The notes below the pieces were generated by a model. It saw only the letters and a list, made by a program, of their open reading frames with translations. It was not told the DNA's origin and made no database searches. Position numbers and translations under genes: made by a program. From NCBI GenBank assembly GCA_025403435.1, contig CM046333.1, positions 17,447,770-17,511,769 on the forward strand: 64,000 bases of DNA. The letters are read 5' to 3'. Numbering within the stretch: the stretch's first letter is position 1; each line of letters opens with the position of its first letter. Below, piece after piece: positions 44,558 through 57,484 of the stretch. This DNA is from Artocarpus heterophyllus (taxonomy: Eukaryota > Streptophyta > Magnoliopsida > Rosales > Moraceae).

Positions 44558-46835
44558 CACGAGTAGAAACTATAGATTATACGACGGGTTTAAACCGTCA
44601 TGGTATATTTTCACGACAGTTAAAAAATGTTATGTAATCATCCATCGTGGTACGAATGAGACTTTTTATGTTGGTTTTTACCGTCATAGAATCCTTATTT
44701 TGGTGGGTTCTAGGGCTTGGGGTCGAGGCTAACACAACGGTTTTTACTAAAAACTGTCATGAAATGCTAAGCTTACATGACAGTTTTCACTAAAATTCGT
44801 CATGAAACGCTAAGCTTACATGATGGTTTTCACTAAAAACCATGGTAAAAAATTGGTCTGAAGCTAATAAAACAAAATTTCTAGTTTCCTACGGGATGAC
44901 CAGTCCCATATTCTAACCATTTTATACAAGGCCCTAATTGCATAATCACATAATTACATCAACTATAAAACTTTTACAAAATCATATATATTTACATTGC
45001 AAAGTCATGTACTCTACACCTAACTATATTTAAGATATATACCTACTAAAAAATTTTACCCACTCAAGTCTAACCTTAAACATATCGTCACCTATATAAT
45101 CTTCCTTTCTTGATAGCGCTTATAAAATAAAATAAAACCACATTCAATGTTTCCTCCTTAGAATATGGCATTTGTCTGCTCGATCAGCTTGTTACGCCAC
45201 TTCTTGCTTCAACTTTCCAATCATTAAGGATCCTAGCAATTAGTTAAAATAAAAAAGAATTAATCACAATAATGTAAAAATTATCAAACCATATTTTATG
45301 GCCAAGATTGATACTTACATCTTAGTAAGTGAACTTTTTGGGTGCTCTTTTTAGTTGGCCTTTTGCATCAACGATCACTTCTATTCTTAATCCCCTCTTC
45401 CTTAATCTATGAACTCTTTTCATTAAGTAGCCCTCTGCTCAAAATCAACTTTGGGATCGAATTCAACTTTCTTCGAGGCTTGGTCAAAATCAACTTTTTT
45501 TCATACACAAACAAATAACTAAGTAATAATTGTTAACATGACTAACATAGACCAACATAACTAAGTAACAAATGTTAACATAACTAACATACAACAATAA
45601 TGGACAAATACATAACTAAAACTATATAAAATAGCTAAAACTAATTAATAAAAATGAAACAAATTGACAAAACAAAATACTAGATTTAATTTAAACAAAA
45701 AACCAAACTAATTACTAGTCACGGTCAATAAAACAAACAAATAACTAAATTAATAAAAAATACTAGAGTCCATTAACATAGCAAATTAATAGAATTAACA
45801 AAAAAAAAGCAAATAAAACTAATTAACTAAAACACAAACACATAGTCATTGAGGCTTCTCATCAAACATGTGATGAGCATCACAACAATACTAGGCATCA
45901 CAGACACAAACACATAGAAAGTAACCTCTTTTTATACCAAATGCCAAATGTTGTTGAAAATTCTTTCTAACACTAAATACAAGTAACACATACTAAATGG
46001 TAAATAGCAAATTAATATAATTAATATTAAAACTAAAACTAAAACTCTTGTAACACTAATGCTAAATAACACTAAAATAACCAAATAGCACTAAGTTTAG
46101 AACTAACAATAGTACTAAAACTAATTAAAATTAAAACTAACAAAACTATATGGCTAAATAATTAAAACTAAAACTAAATAATAAATTAAAATGATGTAAC
46201 TAAAAATGAAAAAAACAATAAAAATAGTTTGAAATTTACCAACGGTGCCGGAATCAGTGGAACGTCATGGGACGAGGTCGAATGGTGTAGAGTCGGTGGA
46301 ATATCAAGGGACAAGGTCAAACGGTGGTGAATGGAGCTAGGTTCTTTAGGAGTTGGGTCGAACGGTGTTGGAGTTGTGGAGAGAGTGATGAGAGAATGTC
46401 AGAATCAGTGGAATGTCGTAGGGGGCTAAGTTCGTCAATGGCAGAGTCATATGGGCTTGATCATGGGAGTAGAGTTAGAGAGAGGGGGTTTGAGTTAGGG
46501 AAATTTTGAACTTATAGGGAAGGCTAGCATTAGCATAGGCTTAAATTTGGATAGGGGGCTAAAATTTTTGACCTAATACGGACCCTCTCACGATGATTTT
46601 TACTAAAGACAGTCATAAAAGGTTAAATCTTATAGGACAATTTTTACCAAAAACCATTTTATTGAATTGCACCTACTAGGATAGTTTTTAGTAAAAACCA
46701 TCATGAAATGGTCCGCATTGCCAACATGACAGTTTTTGTATTTTTGGGTGTACTTCTCACATTTCCCCCTACCATATCGGTTTTTGAAAAAACGTAGTTA
46801 AATAAGGGTCGTGTAATCTAAAGTTTCTACTAGTT
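44558..46835. mobile_element. CACTA element, non-autonomous, 2278 bp
   Basis: Left end CACGAGTAGAAACTATAGAT (one base off CACTAG) and right end the inverse of ACTAGTAGAAACTTTAGATT. The 3 bp flanks ATA and ATT differ at one base. Subterminal zones hold repeated palindromes of the form ATGACGGTTTTxACTAAAAACCGTCAT at both ends. No transposase. It shares the GGGATGACCAGTCCCATAT block and a CATCAAACATGTGATGAGCA block with the CACTA element at 22068, so the two are siblings. A GC-richer patch at 46240-46500 contains a 61-codon frame without domain. It splits the 43419 LTR, whose matching halves continue on both sides. Confidence 0.88.
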
Positions 46836-48557
46836 ATTATTTACTTCACTTGCTTGTTTACTAAACCTTATGTTTGGTGACATAGACGCGGCTCTTGATG
46901 TACTCACCTTTGTTGTGTTCATGTCATTTATTCATATGAAAGTATTATTCATGTTTATAATATCACTATAGTAATATATCACTCAACATCATAATTAATG
47001 AAATGAAACATCTTTAACTCATAGACATATACTTAGAGTCAATTAACATATAAGCAGCAAACTTGACCTTTGGAATTTAATCTCGATTCATACGTGTGGT
47101 AAAAGTGTAAAACTTCTTCCATAACATACCTAACATATAAAAGTATCACTCAAATTTTCTTTTCTTAAAAATACCAATCCAAAAGACCTTTCCAAATTTT
47201 TCAAAACATTCAAGCAAATATAACAGTCACAAAAACTAACTGACCTTCAAGAATTAGAGCATGAAAACTTTCAGGAATAAAGGTAACATATATATCGCCC
47301 TCATAGTTTTCTTGAGCCATAAAAATTTCATTTGATGATTTAAATAAATCATATAATCAATACTACAAAATCTACCAGTAAAACCCGGGTAGTGACTAGT
47401 CCATATTAAAAATTATAGATTAAATAATTTATAATTTACAAAAATTAACACATATAATAGACTCATAAAAACAGAAGTATCCAAAATTCAGCATTAAATA
47501 AATTAAGAATAATTCAAACCACATGTTTAAACTCATAGATAATATTAACATCAGACATGCTATATAACAAACTCCCTTCATTCAAAAATTTTTATAAAAT
47601 CAAATATGCATGATACGCTTATGGAATTTTCATGTGACATGATTAACAATAAATAAACACTAAAAAAATAAGAAATCATAAAAAAAACATTTAAAAGTAT
47701 AATTTCTTATCTCATAATTTATATAGAGCATATCAGGTAGAGATTCATGACTACTAAGTACTGAATAATCAACAAATTTTATCTTAAAGCACAATAAAGA
47801 TATGAAGCTAAAAAATTGCACACACTTAGTTAACATGTTAACAATGACTTATAAAGTTTTACAAAACCAAAAGATGCCATTTGACTAATCAAACGGACTC
47901 TACAAGATACACATACAAATCTGTCAACATGTAAAAATTCATGAGCAATGTTCAATTCAAAGCTCAATAACATTTAAGTATGATGAACGGAAATTTATAA
48001 AAAAAAATTCTAGGCATTCGTAACATATAAATACTTATTTTTTTTATAAAAATCACAACAAAATAAAATTATACCAATTCAAAACATTACTGCAAATTTC
48101 ACCGAATAACTAAAAATCCTAGAACTTTTAATACATATTCTCACAACAAACCTCATTTTCATGCAAATTTCATTATATCATATCAACGAAAATATTTTGC
48201 ATTTATAAAAACAATGCTTTCATAACCAAAGTATTAAAGAGATAATTTATATTCCATGATAGCATAAGATATATATATATATATAGACCTCAAATGAACG
48301 ACTTTCTAAACATATTTGTCACAAAACCATCTTTATCAATCATAAAAACTTATAACCATGAAAACTTTTAAATCATACCTTAAGTTCTAATGCTTTTGTC
48401 TAAACAAACATGTAGGCAAGTAGGTACCTAAACAAATTTTTCTAGTACAGCTTGAAAGAAAGAAGAATGAATAATGAGATATTAGTTTTGAGGAGTGGAG
48501 AGATGATGGAGACTCAGAGAATTTTCTTTTGTGAAGAAGGGCTTGGACTTATTCTTT

Positions 48558-49521
48558 TGTGACGACCTAGCTTCTTGAGCCATTGCTTAACTTGCTTAAA
48601 CTTCATTTCATAATCTTAATATTACTTCCTAGTAAGAAAATACCAAGTTATTTTTTAAAAATATGCTTTAAACTGTCGTAACTTTTTTTACAACACAAAC
48701 TTTAATAGAATCATAACTACCAAGTACATTTACTCATATTTTAATAATTTCAAAGTTTTTCAATACCGTTGGAAACAACTGTAGTAGTATCCATAATGCA
48801 ACCTTCATATTTGTTCCACCGCCTTACCATGCCTATGACACATTAATATTGTTCTTCTGCATTATCTCTTATAGCCTTATTAAGGAACTTTGATGAGTTT
48901 TCACTCAGTAAGCTCAAACATATCACACAAAACATTTCTCATAAAATATTTTCTTGAAACGTCTTTCATAAAACATTTTCAAAGAATGTTTCTCATAAAA
49001 CCATTATCATAAAACATTTTCATAAAATGTATTCCATATAACATTTCTCATAAAACCTTTACCCTAAAACATTTTCAAAAACATTTTTCATATAACCTTT
49101 TTTCCTAAAACATTTTTATAAACGTTCCTCATGAAACATTCTCATAAAACCTTATAAAACTTTTGACATAAAGCGTTCTCTCATAAAACATTTCTCATAA
49201 ACATTTTCTCATAATACGCCCTTCATAAAACATTTTCTCATAAAATATCTTTCATAAAATGTTTTTCATAAAACTTTTCACATAAAAACTTCTCATAAAA
49301 AAATACAAGAAAAGACACTATTCATGATTCCGTTTATGCTTTATTTTCATTTACTGATCTTGAATTTTGGGTGCAAGTGAATGTACTGAATGCGCAAGAC
49401 CATCGAACAATGAAGTCATAACTTAACTTTACTTAACTTTACTTGATCCTCCCCTCAAATAGGGATGCACCCCTTCCTAATCCACTCCTTAGGTCTGGAG
49501 CCCTAAACTTAAACTTTGAGT
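48558..49521. mobile_element. LTR-like stretch left of copia-2
   Basis: TGTGACGACCTAGC at 48558 looks like an LTR start. The stretch contains the minisatellite at 48900-49310 and a GGATGCACCCCTTCC-like segment at 49460, comparable to the centre of chromovirus-like LTRs. It may continue at 60528 beyond copia-2. Ends are unproven. Confidence 0.3.
48900..49312 (-). repeat. Degenerate minisatellite CATAAAACATTTTCT
   Basis: About 25 irregular units built from CATAAAACATTT and CTCATAAAAC, roughly 13-17 bp each. Read on the minus strand this is ATGTTTTATGAGAAATG, the same kind of sequence as the TTATGA-rich centre of the 7771 LTR (8940-9080). Confidence 0.85.
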
Positions 49522-51447
49522 TAATAGAAAACGAGTACGCAGCGGAATTTTAAAAATTTTAAATTAAAGTATTTTCAAAAACACAAGTTTCACATGTTAT
49601 ATACATAAATTAATATGATCTTACTAACCATTGTATGTCAGAGAACTCCTGCAATGAATGTAGAGAAGAACGTTCCAGAAGAGCCTCAACCAACTGGTCT
49701 TCTTTGTTATTCTCTATCTACTACCGGAGTATACGTGGCCACACATCGTACAACTCGTCCCTAGTGACTCTCTTTTCAACTAATTGAGAAGAGCTAGAAC
49801 CAAGGTTCGTGATTGTGAATAATAGCTCTCAAGGAGTTTCAAAGTATCTAACACTAGATTACTTACTCTAAGCCTCTAAACTAATCAGAATAACTAAGAA
49901 AACTCACTCCCTATTTGTAGAGGTTGGAACCAAGGATGGTCATTATTAGATCAAGCCTAAAAAATTTGAATATGGATCAACATCTGATAAAATCAAGTCA
50001 AAAATGCATAATCAGATTATCATCAGATCGGCAAGCTGAACTAACTGATTGGCCTATCGAACTTTCTCTATCGGCAGGCTGAACTAATGGGTCAGCCTAT
50101 CGAACTTGTGATAATATTATTCCTGAGAATCTTTTATTTCCCACCTGAGATTCTTTTGATAAAGCCTCAGTTTTAATTCAAATAACCCAATAAATAAGTT
50201 ATCGGATTAAAACAGTTAGATCTAGATAATCTCAAGGAAAATAAATATTCTCGATAATTCAATAAGTTTATCTTAAATTAATTTATAAAATTGATTCAAC
50301 TAATAAACAGACATGAATTATCTGATCCTATCGAATTTCAACCAATCTAATAATTTAACATAAATCACAAATTTATCGAAAAAGCACGCCGTATCATTTC
50401 AGGATTTATTATGGCTAGCAAAGGGGACCTGATGGACCTATATAGTTCAAGCTTTGATAATTATAAAATGTAATATCCTAGATACACATTTTATAATTAT
50501 CAACTCTAACACTACTCCACTAAAAGCTTAGAGCTGCACTCTCAAACTATATAAAATTACGAAGCTCCAAATTAGCTAAGTGTCAATGACACATCATAAT
50601 GTGTCGTATCCTCATAGGATATTCATAATCGGCTTGATGATAAATTTCATCTTATCTTCTTAATTATTTTTATCCAACGTTCCATTATATCACCATTGGA
50701 AGACTTACCATCCGAGGATAGTATACCATTTGGTTACACCTATGCATCCAAATAGTTGAGCATTTCGGTTTTCCAATTATAGGATAACGCATATAAGAGA
50801 ATATCATTGACTCCACCAATAAAGCTATGGATTCCACATCTATGAATAACAGGTCTATGTTATTAAAAGTTATGTCGCCAACATGCAGATATGCGTACCA
50901 TCACAAAGTCAAGATATCACCCTTTGGTACATCAAAAGACATAAGAAAAGATAACGGCCCGATTAGTCATTTTAGGATTAAGATACAACTCATATGGTTA
51001 TCTAAAGTGAATTGATTTGCACAGATGAAATTATTAATCCAAATCAATTTCACTTTATGTCTTGATCCAACACATAGTTACCTATGATAATATACCAATG
51101 TTTCTACTCGTAGAGTCCAACTACGATGGCTAAGACAAGCCATCTGCTATCAAGGAAGTAGACAACATAACAATCTTAGCATAAATAAAGAGTACAACTT
51201 TATTCACTAGATTACGGATCTTATGACTTAGACCATCACCTTTAGAATCATGTCTTCTGTATAATTTGTCCATCATATGCCTGATTCCTAAAGGTTTAGA
51301 CTGACAGTTTGGTTAATATACATTCAATAAATATGAACGTAAAGAATACAACATTTGGTATATGAACAATAAATAAATTCTTTATTGATAAAATGTCTCC
51401 AAAAATATATTGTAACATTTTACTCTTTAGAGCATACATGTCTAACA
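49522..51447 (-). repeat. copia-2 3' LTR
   Basis: 1926 bp. Matches 56972-60522 through its length apart from the solo LTR. Contains a four-site GGCCTGCC array at 50027-50104. Confidence 0.93.
50027..50104. repeat. GGCCTGCC array in copia-2 3' LTR (4 sites, alternating)
   Basis: Cores at 50029 (CGGCAAGCTG), 50050 (TGGCCTATCG), 50072 (CGGCAGGCTG) and 50093 (CAGCCTATCG): spacing 21, 22, 21 bp, strands alternating. Confidence 0.88.
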
Positions 51448-52300
51448 ATCTCCCACTTGCACTAGGTGAGTAAATATGAGATATCACGTATCCCCATAGC
51501 ATTCACATGCCTCTCGAAAACCCTTACAATTAGTGTCTTCATGAATGGATTATCTAAATTGTCCGTAGATGCAATTTTGCATACAGCAACATGCCCGTCC
51601 TCAATGAAGTCCTTTATCACATAATACTTCTAATGAATATGCTTACTCTTCTTGTGAATCTTAGTTCCTTAGCATTAACTATCATTGTAGTGTTATCACA
51701 ATACAGCACACCACCTTATCCATGCCTAGAACTATCTCAAGATCCCCAAAGAACTTGCAGAGCCACATTACTTCTTTCGAAGCATCACTAGCTGCCACAT
51801 ACAAGGTTTCCATTGTTGAATCCAAAGTGCAATCTTACTTGATAGTTCTCCCAACAATGGCACCGCCACCCAAAGTAAACACAAAACCAAAAGTCGATCT
51901 CCTTGAATCTGAACAGGATTAGAAATCTAAATTAGTATGTCCTAGAGGTGTTAAATCCTTACCCAAATATACAAACATATACTCTCATGTCCTTCTCAAG
52001 TACTTGAAAATATGCTTGACTGCAACATAGTGGTTTGGTCCTAAATCCGACTGAAACCGACTTACTATCCCGACTACATAACTAATATCTGGTCATGTGC
52101 AAAACATGGTATACATGAGACTACCCACTACCAAAGCATAAGGCATCTTCTTCATGTATTCTCTTTCCTCATTAGACTTTAGTGAGTCTTTCTTAGAAAG
52201 AATAATTCCAAGCCTAGATGCCCACTTTTCTTGGAATCTTGCGTTGTAAACCTTTTGAGAATTTTATCTATGTAAGCCCTTTGGGTCAAAGCTATCATTT
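51448..52300 (-). pseudogene. copia-2 RNase H region with polypurine tract, broken
   Basis: Minus strand. Just inside the 3' LTR (51448-51462) the strand reads GTGCAAGTGGGAGAT, the polypurine tract. Upstream of it, in mixed frames, are remnants of copia RNase H: a YCDNTTMIVNAKE-like segment (51660-51720; family 'CDNSGAIANAKE'), KIASTDNLDNPF (51540-51580; family 'K(v)xSxEN(l)ADPLTK'), and a degraded stretch around 52060-52140 corresponding to 'GSLMYxMxCTRPDI'. Stops separate them. This is the region that would remove template RNA during copying. Confidence 0.85.
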
Positions 52301-52313
52301 TGTTTTTCATATC

Positions 52314-52976
52314 CTAAACGATCTGAATACCGAGAACATAATTTGCTTCACCCAAGTCTTTTATGTCAAATTGTTTAGTGAACCATAATTTGACCAATGA
52401 CAGCACCCCAACGTGATTGCCAATTAGCAAAATGTCATCTACATAGAGTAGTAGAAAAACCACCTTCCTATCCTTAATGTGTTTATAAACACATGATTTA
52501 TCTACTTTTTGTTCGAACCCATAAGTCTTAATCACCTGATCAAATTTTATGTTCAAAGAATAGGAAACCTGCTTAAGTCCATAAATTAACTTTAGCAGCT
52601 TGCAAACCTTACCCTCCTGACCCTTAGCATTGAACCTGTCTGGCTGTACCATCTACATGGACTCATCAAGATAGCCATTCAAAAAGGCCGTCTTGACATC
52701 TATCTGCTAAATTTCGTAGTTGAGAGTGGCAACTATGGATAAAAGAATGCAGATGGACTTAAGCATGGCTACAGGCGAAAATGTTTCTTTATAATCAATT
52801 ATTTCCTTTTGTGTGTATCCCTTAGCTATCAGTATAGCCATATAGATTTTGACTTTTTTATCTACTCCTTTCTTTCTCTTGTAGATCCACTCACACTCTA
52901 TGGGTTTTACTTGTTTGGGAAAATCTACAAGTTCCCAGACCTGATTAGTCTCCATAGACTTTATCTTAGTGTTCAT
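52314..52976 (-). pseudogene. copia-2 reverse transcriptase, broken
   Basis: Minus strand. The N-terminal part (52976-52707) has NQVWELVDFPKQVKPIECEW, ILIAKGYTQKE and ETFSPVAMLKSI, the standard copia order. Stops lie between 52707 and 52652, where the MDVKTAFLN catalytic segment would be. It can be traced in the text. The second part (52652-52314) carries GKVCKLLKLIYGLKQ, the catalytic LLLYVDDILLIG box (YVDD at 52434-52445) and FDIKDLGEANYVLGIQI. Further stops follow. Several family residues are changed, for example ISCKWIY-type to IECEWIY. Confidence 0.93.
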
Positions 52977-53229
52977 GGCTTTTGTCCAATGTTTTGAATC
53001 AACATCCTCCTAGCCTCTTCGTAAGTGTAAGGATCCCTATCATATTCATTAGGTTCAGCCAAAAAGGCCTCACCATTGAATATATACCTCTCAGGTTAAT
53101 GCTTGATCCTCCCACTATGCCAAGCCCCTTAGGTTGTTGTTCGGTTGGTCTTTCTACATTGATTGGATTGGTTTCTACCAGAGCCCCCAAAGTGATCGAA
53201 TCACTCCCCAACTCCTCAACTACTACTTT

Positions 53230-54270
53230 ACTTCGAGGCTAAAAGTCGTTCATGTAACTTTCCTCAAGAAATGTTGCATTTGCAGAAACCATGACTTTAT
53301 TTTCCTTTGAGTTATAAAAACAACCCCTTTAGTTCCTTTTGGGTATCTTACAAACACACAAACTTTCAAACGTGCTTCGAACTTATTTGCTCCTTATACA
53401 AGACATGAATCAGACATCCTCATATGCAAATAAGGTTTAAAGATGTCTTCTTCCCTATCCACAACTCGTGAGGAGTTTTAGGAACCAATTTTGAAGGCAT
53501 ATTGTTCAAAAGTTAACATGCGGTTTATAGTGTATATCCCCAAAAAGATAATGGCAATGACGAATAACTCATCATGGACCTAACCATATCTAACAAAGTC
53601 CTATTCCTTCTCTCAGCTATGCCATTCTGTTGCGGAGTGCCCAGCGTAGTCAATGGGATAAAATTCCATTCTCTAATAAGTGTTCCAAGAACTCATCGGA
53701 GAGGTATTCTCCATCTTGATAAATCAAAATGCCTTCATGGGTTTACCAAATTTCTTTTCGGCTATAGCCCGAAACTCCCTAAACTTGTCAAAAGTTTTGT
53801 TTTTACAATGCATTAGGTAGATATACCCATATCTTGAGTAATCATCAATAAAAGTGACGAAGTATTCATACCCTCATCGTGCCCGGATGTTCATGGGACC
53901 ACAAACATCACTATGCATAAGTTTTAGAACTCCTTTGGCCTTATTGCTCTTAGACCCAAATGGCCTTTTAGTCATTTTGCCTACCAAACAAGATTCACAT
54001 TATGGTATAGATTCCACCTTTAAGTGACTTAAAGGTCCATCCCCACCAACCTTTGAATCCTATTTAGGCTAATATGACCTGATCATAAATGCCAAAGATA
54101 GGTCTTATAAGAGTAAGAAGTCTTAAGTCTTTTAAAGTTATTATCATTAACCTTAGTGTTTAGCAGTAAGTGTATCTTGGGTTTAATAAAATATAGATTG
54201 TTTTGCATCCATACATCATAGATAAAAGATTTGTTTTTACGAATCATCACTTTATCATTAAAAAACACTA
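53230..54270 (-). pseudogene. copia-2 integrase and end of protease, broken
   Basis: Minus strand. From 54370 to 54300 a CFYVPRLKRNLIS-like segment marks the protease C-terminus. The GAG-pre-integrase zinc region follows: a YLWHL-stop-SGH stretch near 54085 (an H-x4-H with a stop in place of Arg) and CESCLVGKMTKRPFG at about 53970-54010. The first catalytic aspartate lies in KLMHSDVCGPMN (about 53895), with FVTFIDDYSRYGYI next. The rest to about 53230 is degraded, with CVFVGYP-type text lost. No intact D-S/T-G protease motif was seen, so part of the protease seems deleted near 54430. Confidence 0.85.
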
Positions 54271-54438
54271 AATAAGAGTCATTAAATAAACAAGCTTCAG
54301 ATATTAAATTCCTTTTAAGTCTAGGAACATAAAAACAATTTCACATAACTAAAATCCTACAATTATCAAAACAAAGATAGACATCTCCCACTGCTTTAGC
54401 TAACACCAAGGATCCATCATCCATCCAGATTCTATAAC

Positions 54439-55318
54439 CTAAGTGTCACTTGATTCCTCTACCAAACAAGTTTCCATAGCTAGAAGATCACACTTACCTC
54501 CTTGAGAAAGGAAATCCTTGCAATTCATTTTTATGTGCCCTACCTTCCCATAGTAAAAGCACTTAAGCTTCTTTGGGTTCTTCTTTTTCTTCTTTTTATT
54601 CTTGCCATTTGCAGGAATAGAAGACTTTCTGTTCTTAGCCTTTTGCTTCCTTCCATTCCTAGGGTTAGGATTGGAACCACATGCAGCCGCCAAGTTAGCC
54701 TTACCACCCGCAGGAGTTTCGTTGATCAAATTTTCAAACTCTTGTAACTGCTACATCAGTTCTGTTAAGGTTGCATCCTGTCTATTACTCAAATTATATG
54801 AAGCTCTAAACGGGATGAACTTCTTTGATAGAGTCTCAAAAACCATAGTCATCTGTGACTCGGCATCGATACTAGCTCCATGGGCTTAGGCCTCATTGAG
54901 GTAATCCATGACTAACATCATATGCTCCTTCACAGGAGTCCCCGATCTTTGTTTGCATTTTAAAAGTTTCCAAAGTCCCCCTTATGTGTTTTGGTATGAC
55001 TTGGCCTTTAAACATATCTTCAAGATTATCCATGATCTGCTTCCTAGTCTCACAATCTTCATGTTGAGCCTACAGCATGTTATTCATGCTAGCCATAACA
55101 TAAGAGTGGGCCTAATCATTAGCATCTTTTCAGCTATCATACGCTTGAATTTGCTCGTTAGTGGATTCCCTGGTAGATTCGGGAGGACACAATGTTGTGA
55201 GCACAAATTTCAGTTTCTCAAAGGAAAGGACAATGTTTAGGTTCCTCTTCCAATTATTGTAATTCTCACAAGTTAATTGGTTTTTATCAAGTATCAAAGA
55301 TAAAGAGCTTTTAGACAT
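54439..55318 (-). pseudogene. copia-2 gag, broken
   Basis: Minus strand, starting at the ATG at 55318 with MSKSSLSLILDKNQLTCENY and NNWKRNLNIVL, a typical copia gag opening. A frame break at 55130 is followed by remnants of the UBN2-type capsid region (text such as DNLEDMFKGQ near 55010-55040). The C-terminal open part (54729-54439) has a lysine-rich run and a zinc knuckle CFYYGKVGHIKMNC (about 54519-54560). The knuckle's second Cys is Tyr, one G-to-A change away. The knuckle would bind RNA in an intact protein. Confidence 0.9.
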
Positions 55319-56954
55319 TTTAATCTACAATAAAGATCATATACTAAATATAAGCAAACATTCCATAATAGTTTAGTAAGATAACACAATCAAGTAAACA
55401 AACAATTGTGTTTATGTGTCAAAACCTTGAAAATATCACAACCTTACAACGATAATTCCTAACTCATAATTCAACAAACCGCCTAGGGGAGACTTGCCAA
55501 ATTCAATTAGAAATAGAGATCCCCTCCGATTAGTATATGCCATCCAGGACTCGTTTGATCCAGCATATATTAATAATCGTTTTTCTTTGAGCATTAAGTT
55601 TATTAACAAAGCTCCTAAGAGAGGTTAATAATAAAATTAACATAAGTGTATAACCATCGTTCAACTATTTTATCCATGATCTATAACCACCACTTAGGGT
55701 TATGCAATGATAGATCATGCTAAAATAAATTATCCTTTCAAAGATCGACCCAGTATATGATGAAATCCCTTCCTAGGGGTTGGGATCACCATGTGCTACC
55801 TATGGACCAATGATGGAGGCTGTAGGTCCTCTCTTCAAAAACCTTCTCCTACTCAATCTTTTGAAAAACTGAGGTTTTATTTTAAAACTTGCATGAACAA
55901 TTTTTAATGAGCGGCACTCCCTATTCTATATGACATGTTAACAACATACATGGCAAGTCATATTATAATGTAGATAAGCAAAGCAATCGTGCAAAGCCAC
56001 AAGCAAAATAATAACAAAAAACCATAATATTATGGTTCCATCCTAGAGAAAAGAAATTAAAGATTACAATAGATCAATCGAACATATTATCGATTCTTTA
56101 TCCTTGTATCTTCAAGTTGTATCCATCTTTATGTGGCCTCCATTTTCAAGTCTTTGATCCTACATAGATCAAATACTTCACTTTTTCGCTCATCACAAAA
56201 TTTCATATTTCTTATAATTGTCTCAAAAATAAGATCAAAACTGCACCAAAAAACGCAACTTTTCTTAAAAACCACAACTCTTTGTTGGCTTGCTAATCTG
56301 TATGATCGGCCTGCCAGTCAACACCCATTAGCCTGTCAATCTTGATAGTTTGGCCTGCCACTAGAGCTGGCTAAATCCTGCACTGCAAATGACCTATCAA
56401 ACTGGAGGTTTGAATTACCAGTCTGTGATCATCGACCTATCAAACTTGAGGGTTTGGCCTACCGACCGAGCAAAACTCATGTTTTTCCAAAAAACAATTT
56501 TTACGTAGTTTTTTAATCTTATTTTCAATAATTCAGAAACATAAAAATTTAAACACACATGAAAAAATAGCAAACCGTTATCATCTTCTAGATCCGTCTT
56601 CACTCCGAATGATTATTTAATTACAAAATTTTTATAAATTTAAAATAATAATTCCTAAAAGGTGATAATAGACCGCCATCTAATTACATAGAAAAAAAAA
56701 AACTTTGATACACATTCTAACCTCTAAGGAAGCATAAATGGCTTAAATTAATTAATTAACAAATAATTAAATAATAATTTAATCAACCATAATTAATTAA
56801 TAAACATTTACTATATATCTCATAATAACATATAAATATATAGAAATCCTAGAGTGCCAACTATCTAAAAAATTAAATTCAAGCATAGAAGAGATTAAGA
56901 TCACATAATTTATATGCATAGCATGATCACAAACTCATAAATTTACATAAAAAC
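55319..56954 (-). other. copia-2 leader, no gene, with GGCCTGCC array
   Basis: About 1.6 kb between primer site and gag. It is AT-rich apart from the array at 56283-56468. Short frames on both strands lack domains. Confidence 0.8.
56283..56468 (+). repeat. GGCCTGCC array in copia-2 leader (8-9 sites)
   Basis: Diverged cores at 56286, 56307, 56329, 56351, 56390, 56411, 56433 and 56455, with a possible one near 56368: steps of 21-22 bp throughout. The best sites are TCGGCCTGCC (56306) and TTGGCCTGCC (56350). All on the plus strand. Confidence 0.88.
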
Positions 56955-56971
56955 TTGTCTCAAATACCAAT
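56955..56971 (-). other. copia-2 primer-binding site
   Basis: Minus strand reads TTGGTATTTGAGACAAG directly after the 5' LTR. This matches the initiator tRNA-Met complement TGGTATCAGAGC with a few changes. Confidence 0.8.
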
Positions 56972-57484
56972 TGTTAGAAAACGAGTACGTAACAGAATTT
57001 TAAAAATTTTAAATCAGAGTATTTTCAAAAACACAAGTTTAACATGCTATATACATAAATTAATCTAATCTTACTAACCTTTGAATGCTGAAGAGCTCTT
57101 GCAATCAGTTTAGAAAAGAACATTCCAAGATAGCCTTAATCAACTGGTCTTCTTTTCTATTCTCTATCTACGATTGGAGTGTGTACGGACACACATCATA
57201 CAGCTTTTCCTCGATGGCTCCTTCCAACCAATAAAGAAGACCTAAAGCCAAGGTTTGTAATTGTGAACAGTAGCTCTCAGAGAGTTTCAGAGTATCAACA
57301 CTGGAGTACTCACTCTAAATCTCTCAACTGATCTGAATAATTAAGAAAACTCACTCCCTATTTATAGAGGTCGGATCCAAGGTTGGTCATTATTAGATAA
57401 GGCTTGAAAAATTTGAATCTAGATCAACATCTGAAAAAATCACGTCAAAACACGTAATCTAAATAACATCAGATCGATCGTCAG

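Larger units (their letters stand above)
43419..48842 (-). mobile_element. LTR of the 7771 family, minus strand, split by CACTA
   Basis: Begins TGTAATGCCCCCTTACGGACATCAC, the inverse of the 7771 LTR end. Three further blocks align in inverted order with that LTR: TTTACCTTTATCTGCAACATGATAT at 44008 (10000 region), CCAAGTGTTGTACCATTAAC at 44235 (9740-9800 region), and TTTACTAAACC..GTGACATAGACGCGGCTCTTG at 46857 (9410-9490 region). Removing the CACTA element leaves about 3.1 kb. The right end is uncertain: GACACA followed by TTAAT at 48843-48847 would pair with TTAAT at 43414-43418, but another LTR-like start, TGTGACGACC, occurs at 48558. Unlike the 7771 copy it carries no GGCCTGCC array. Confidence 0.6.

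Noticed and set aside
46324..46509. 61-codon plus-strand frame in a CACTA element
   Set aside because: Short, no domain, and the sibling CACTA element has no corresponding frame.
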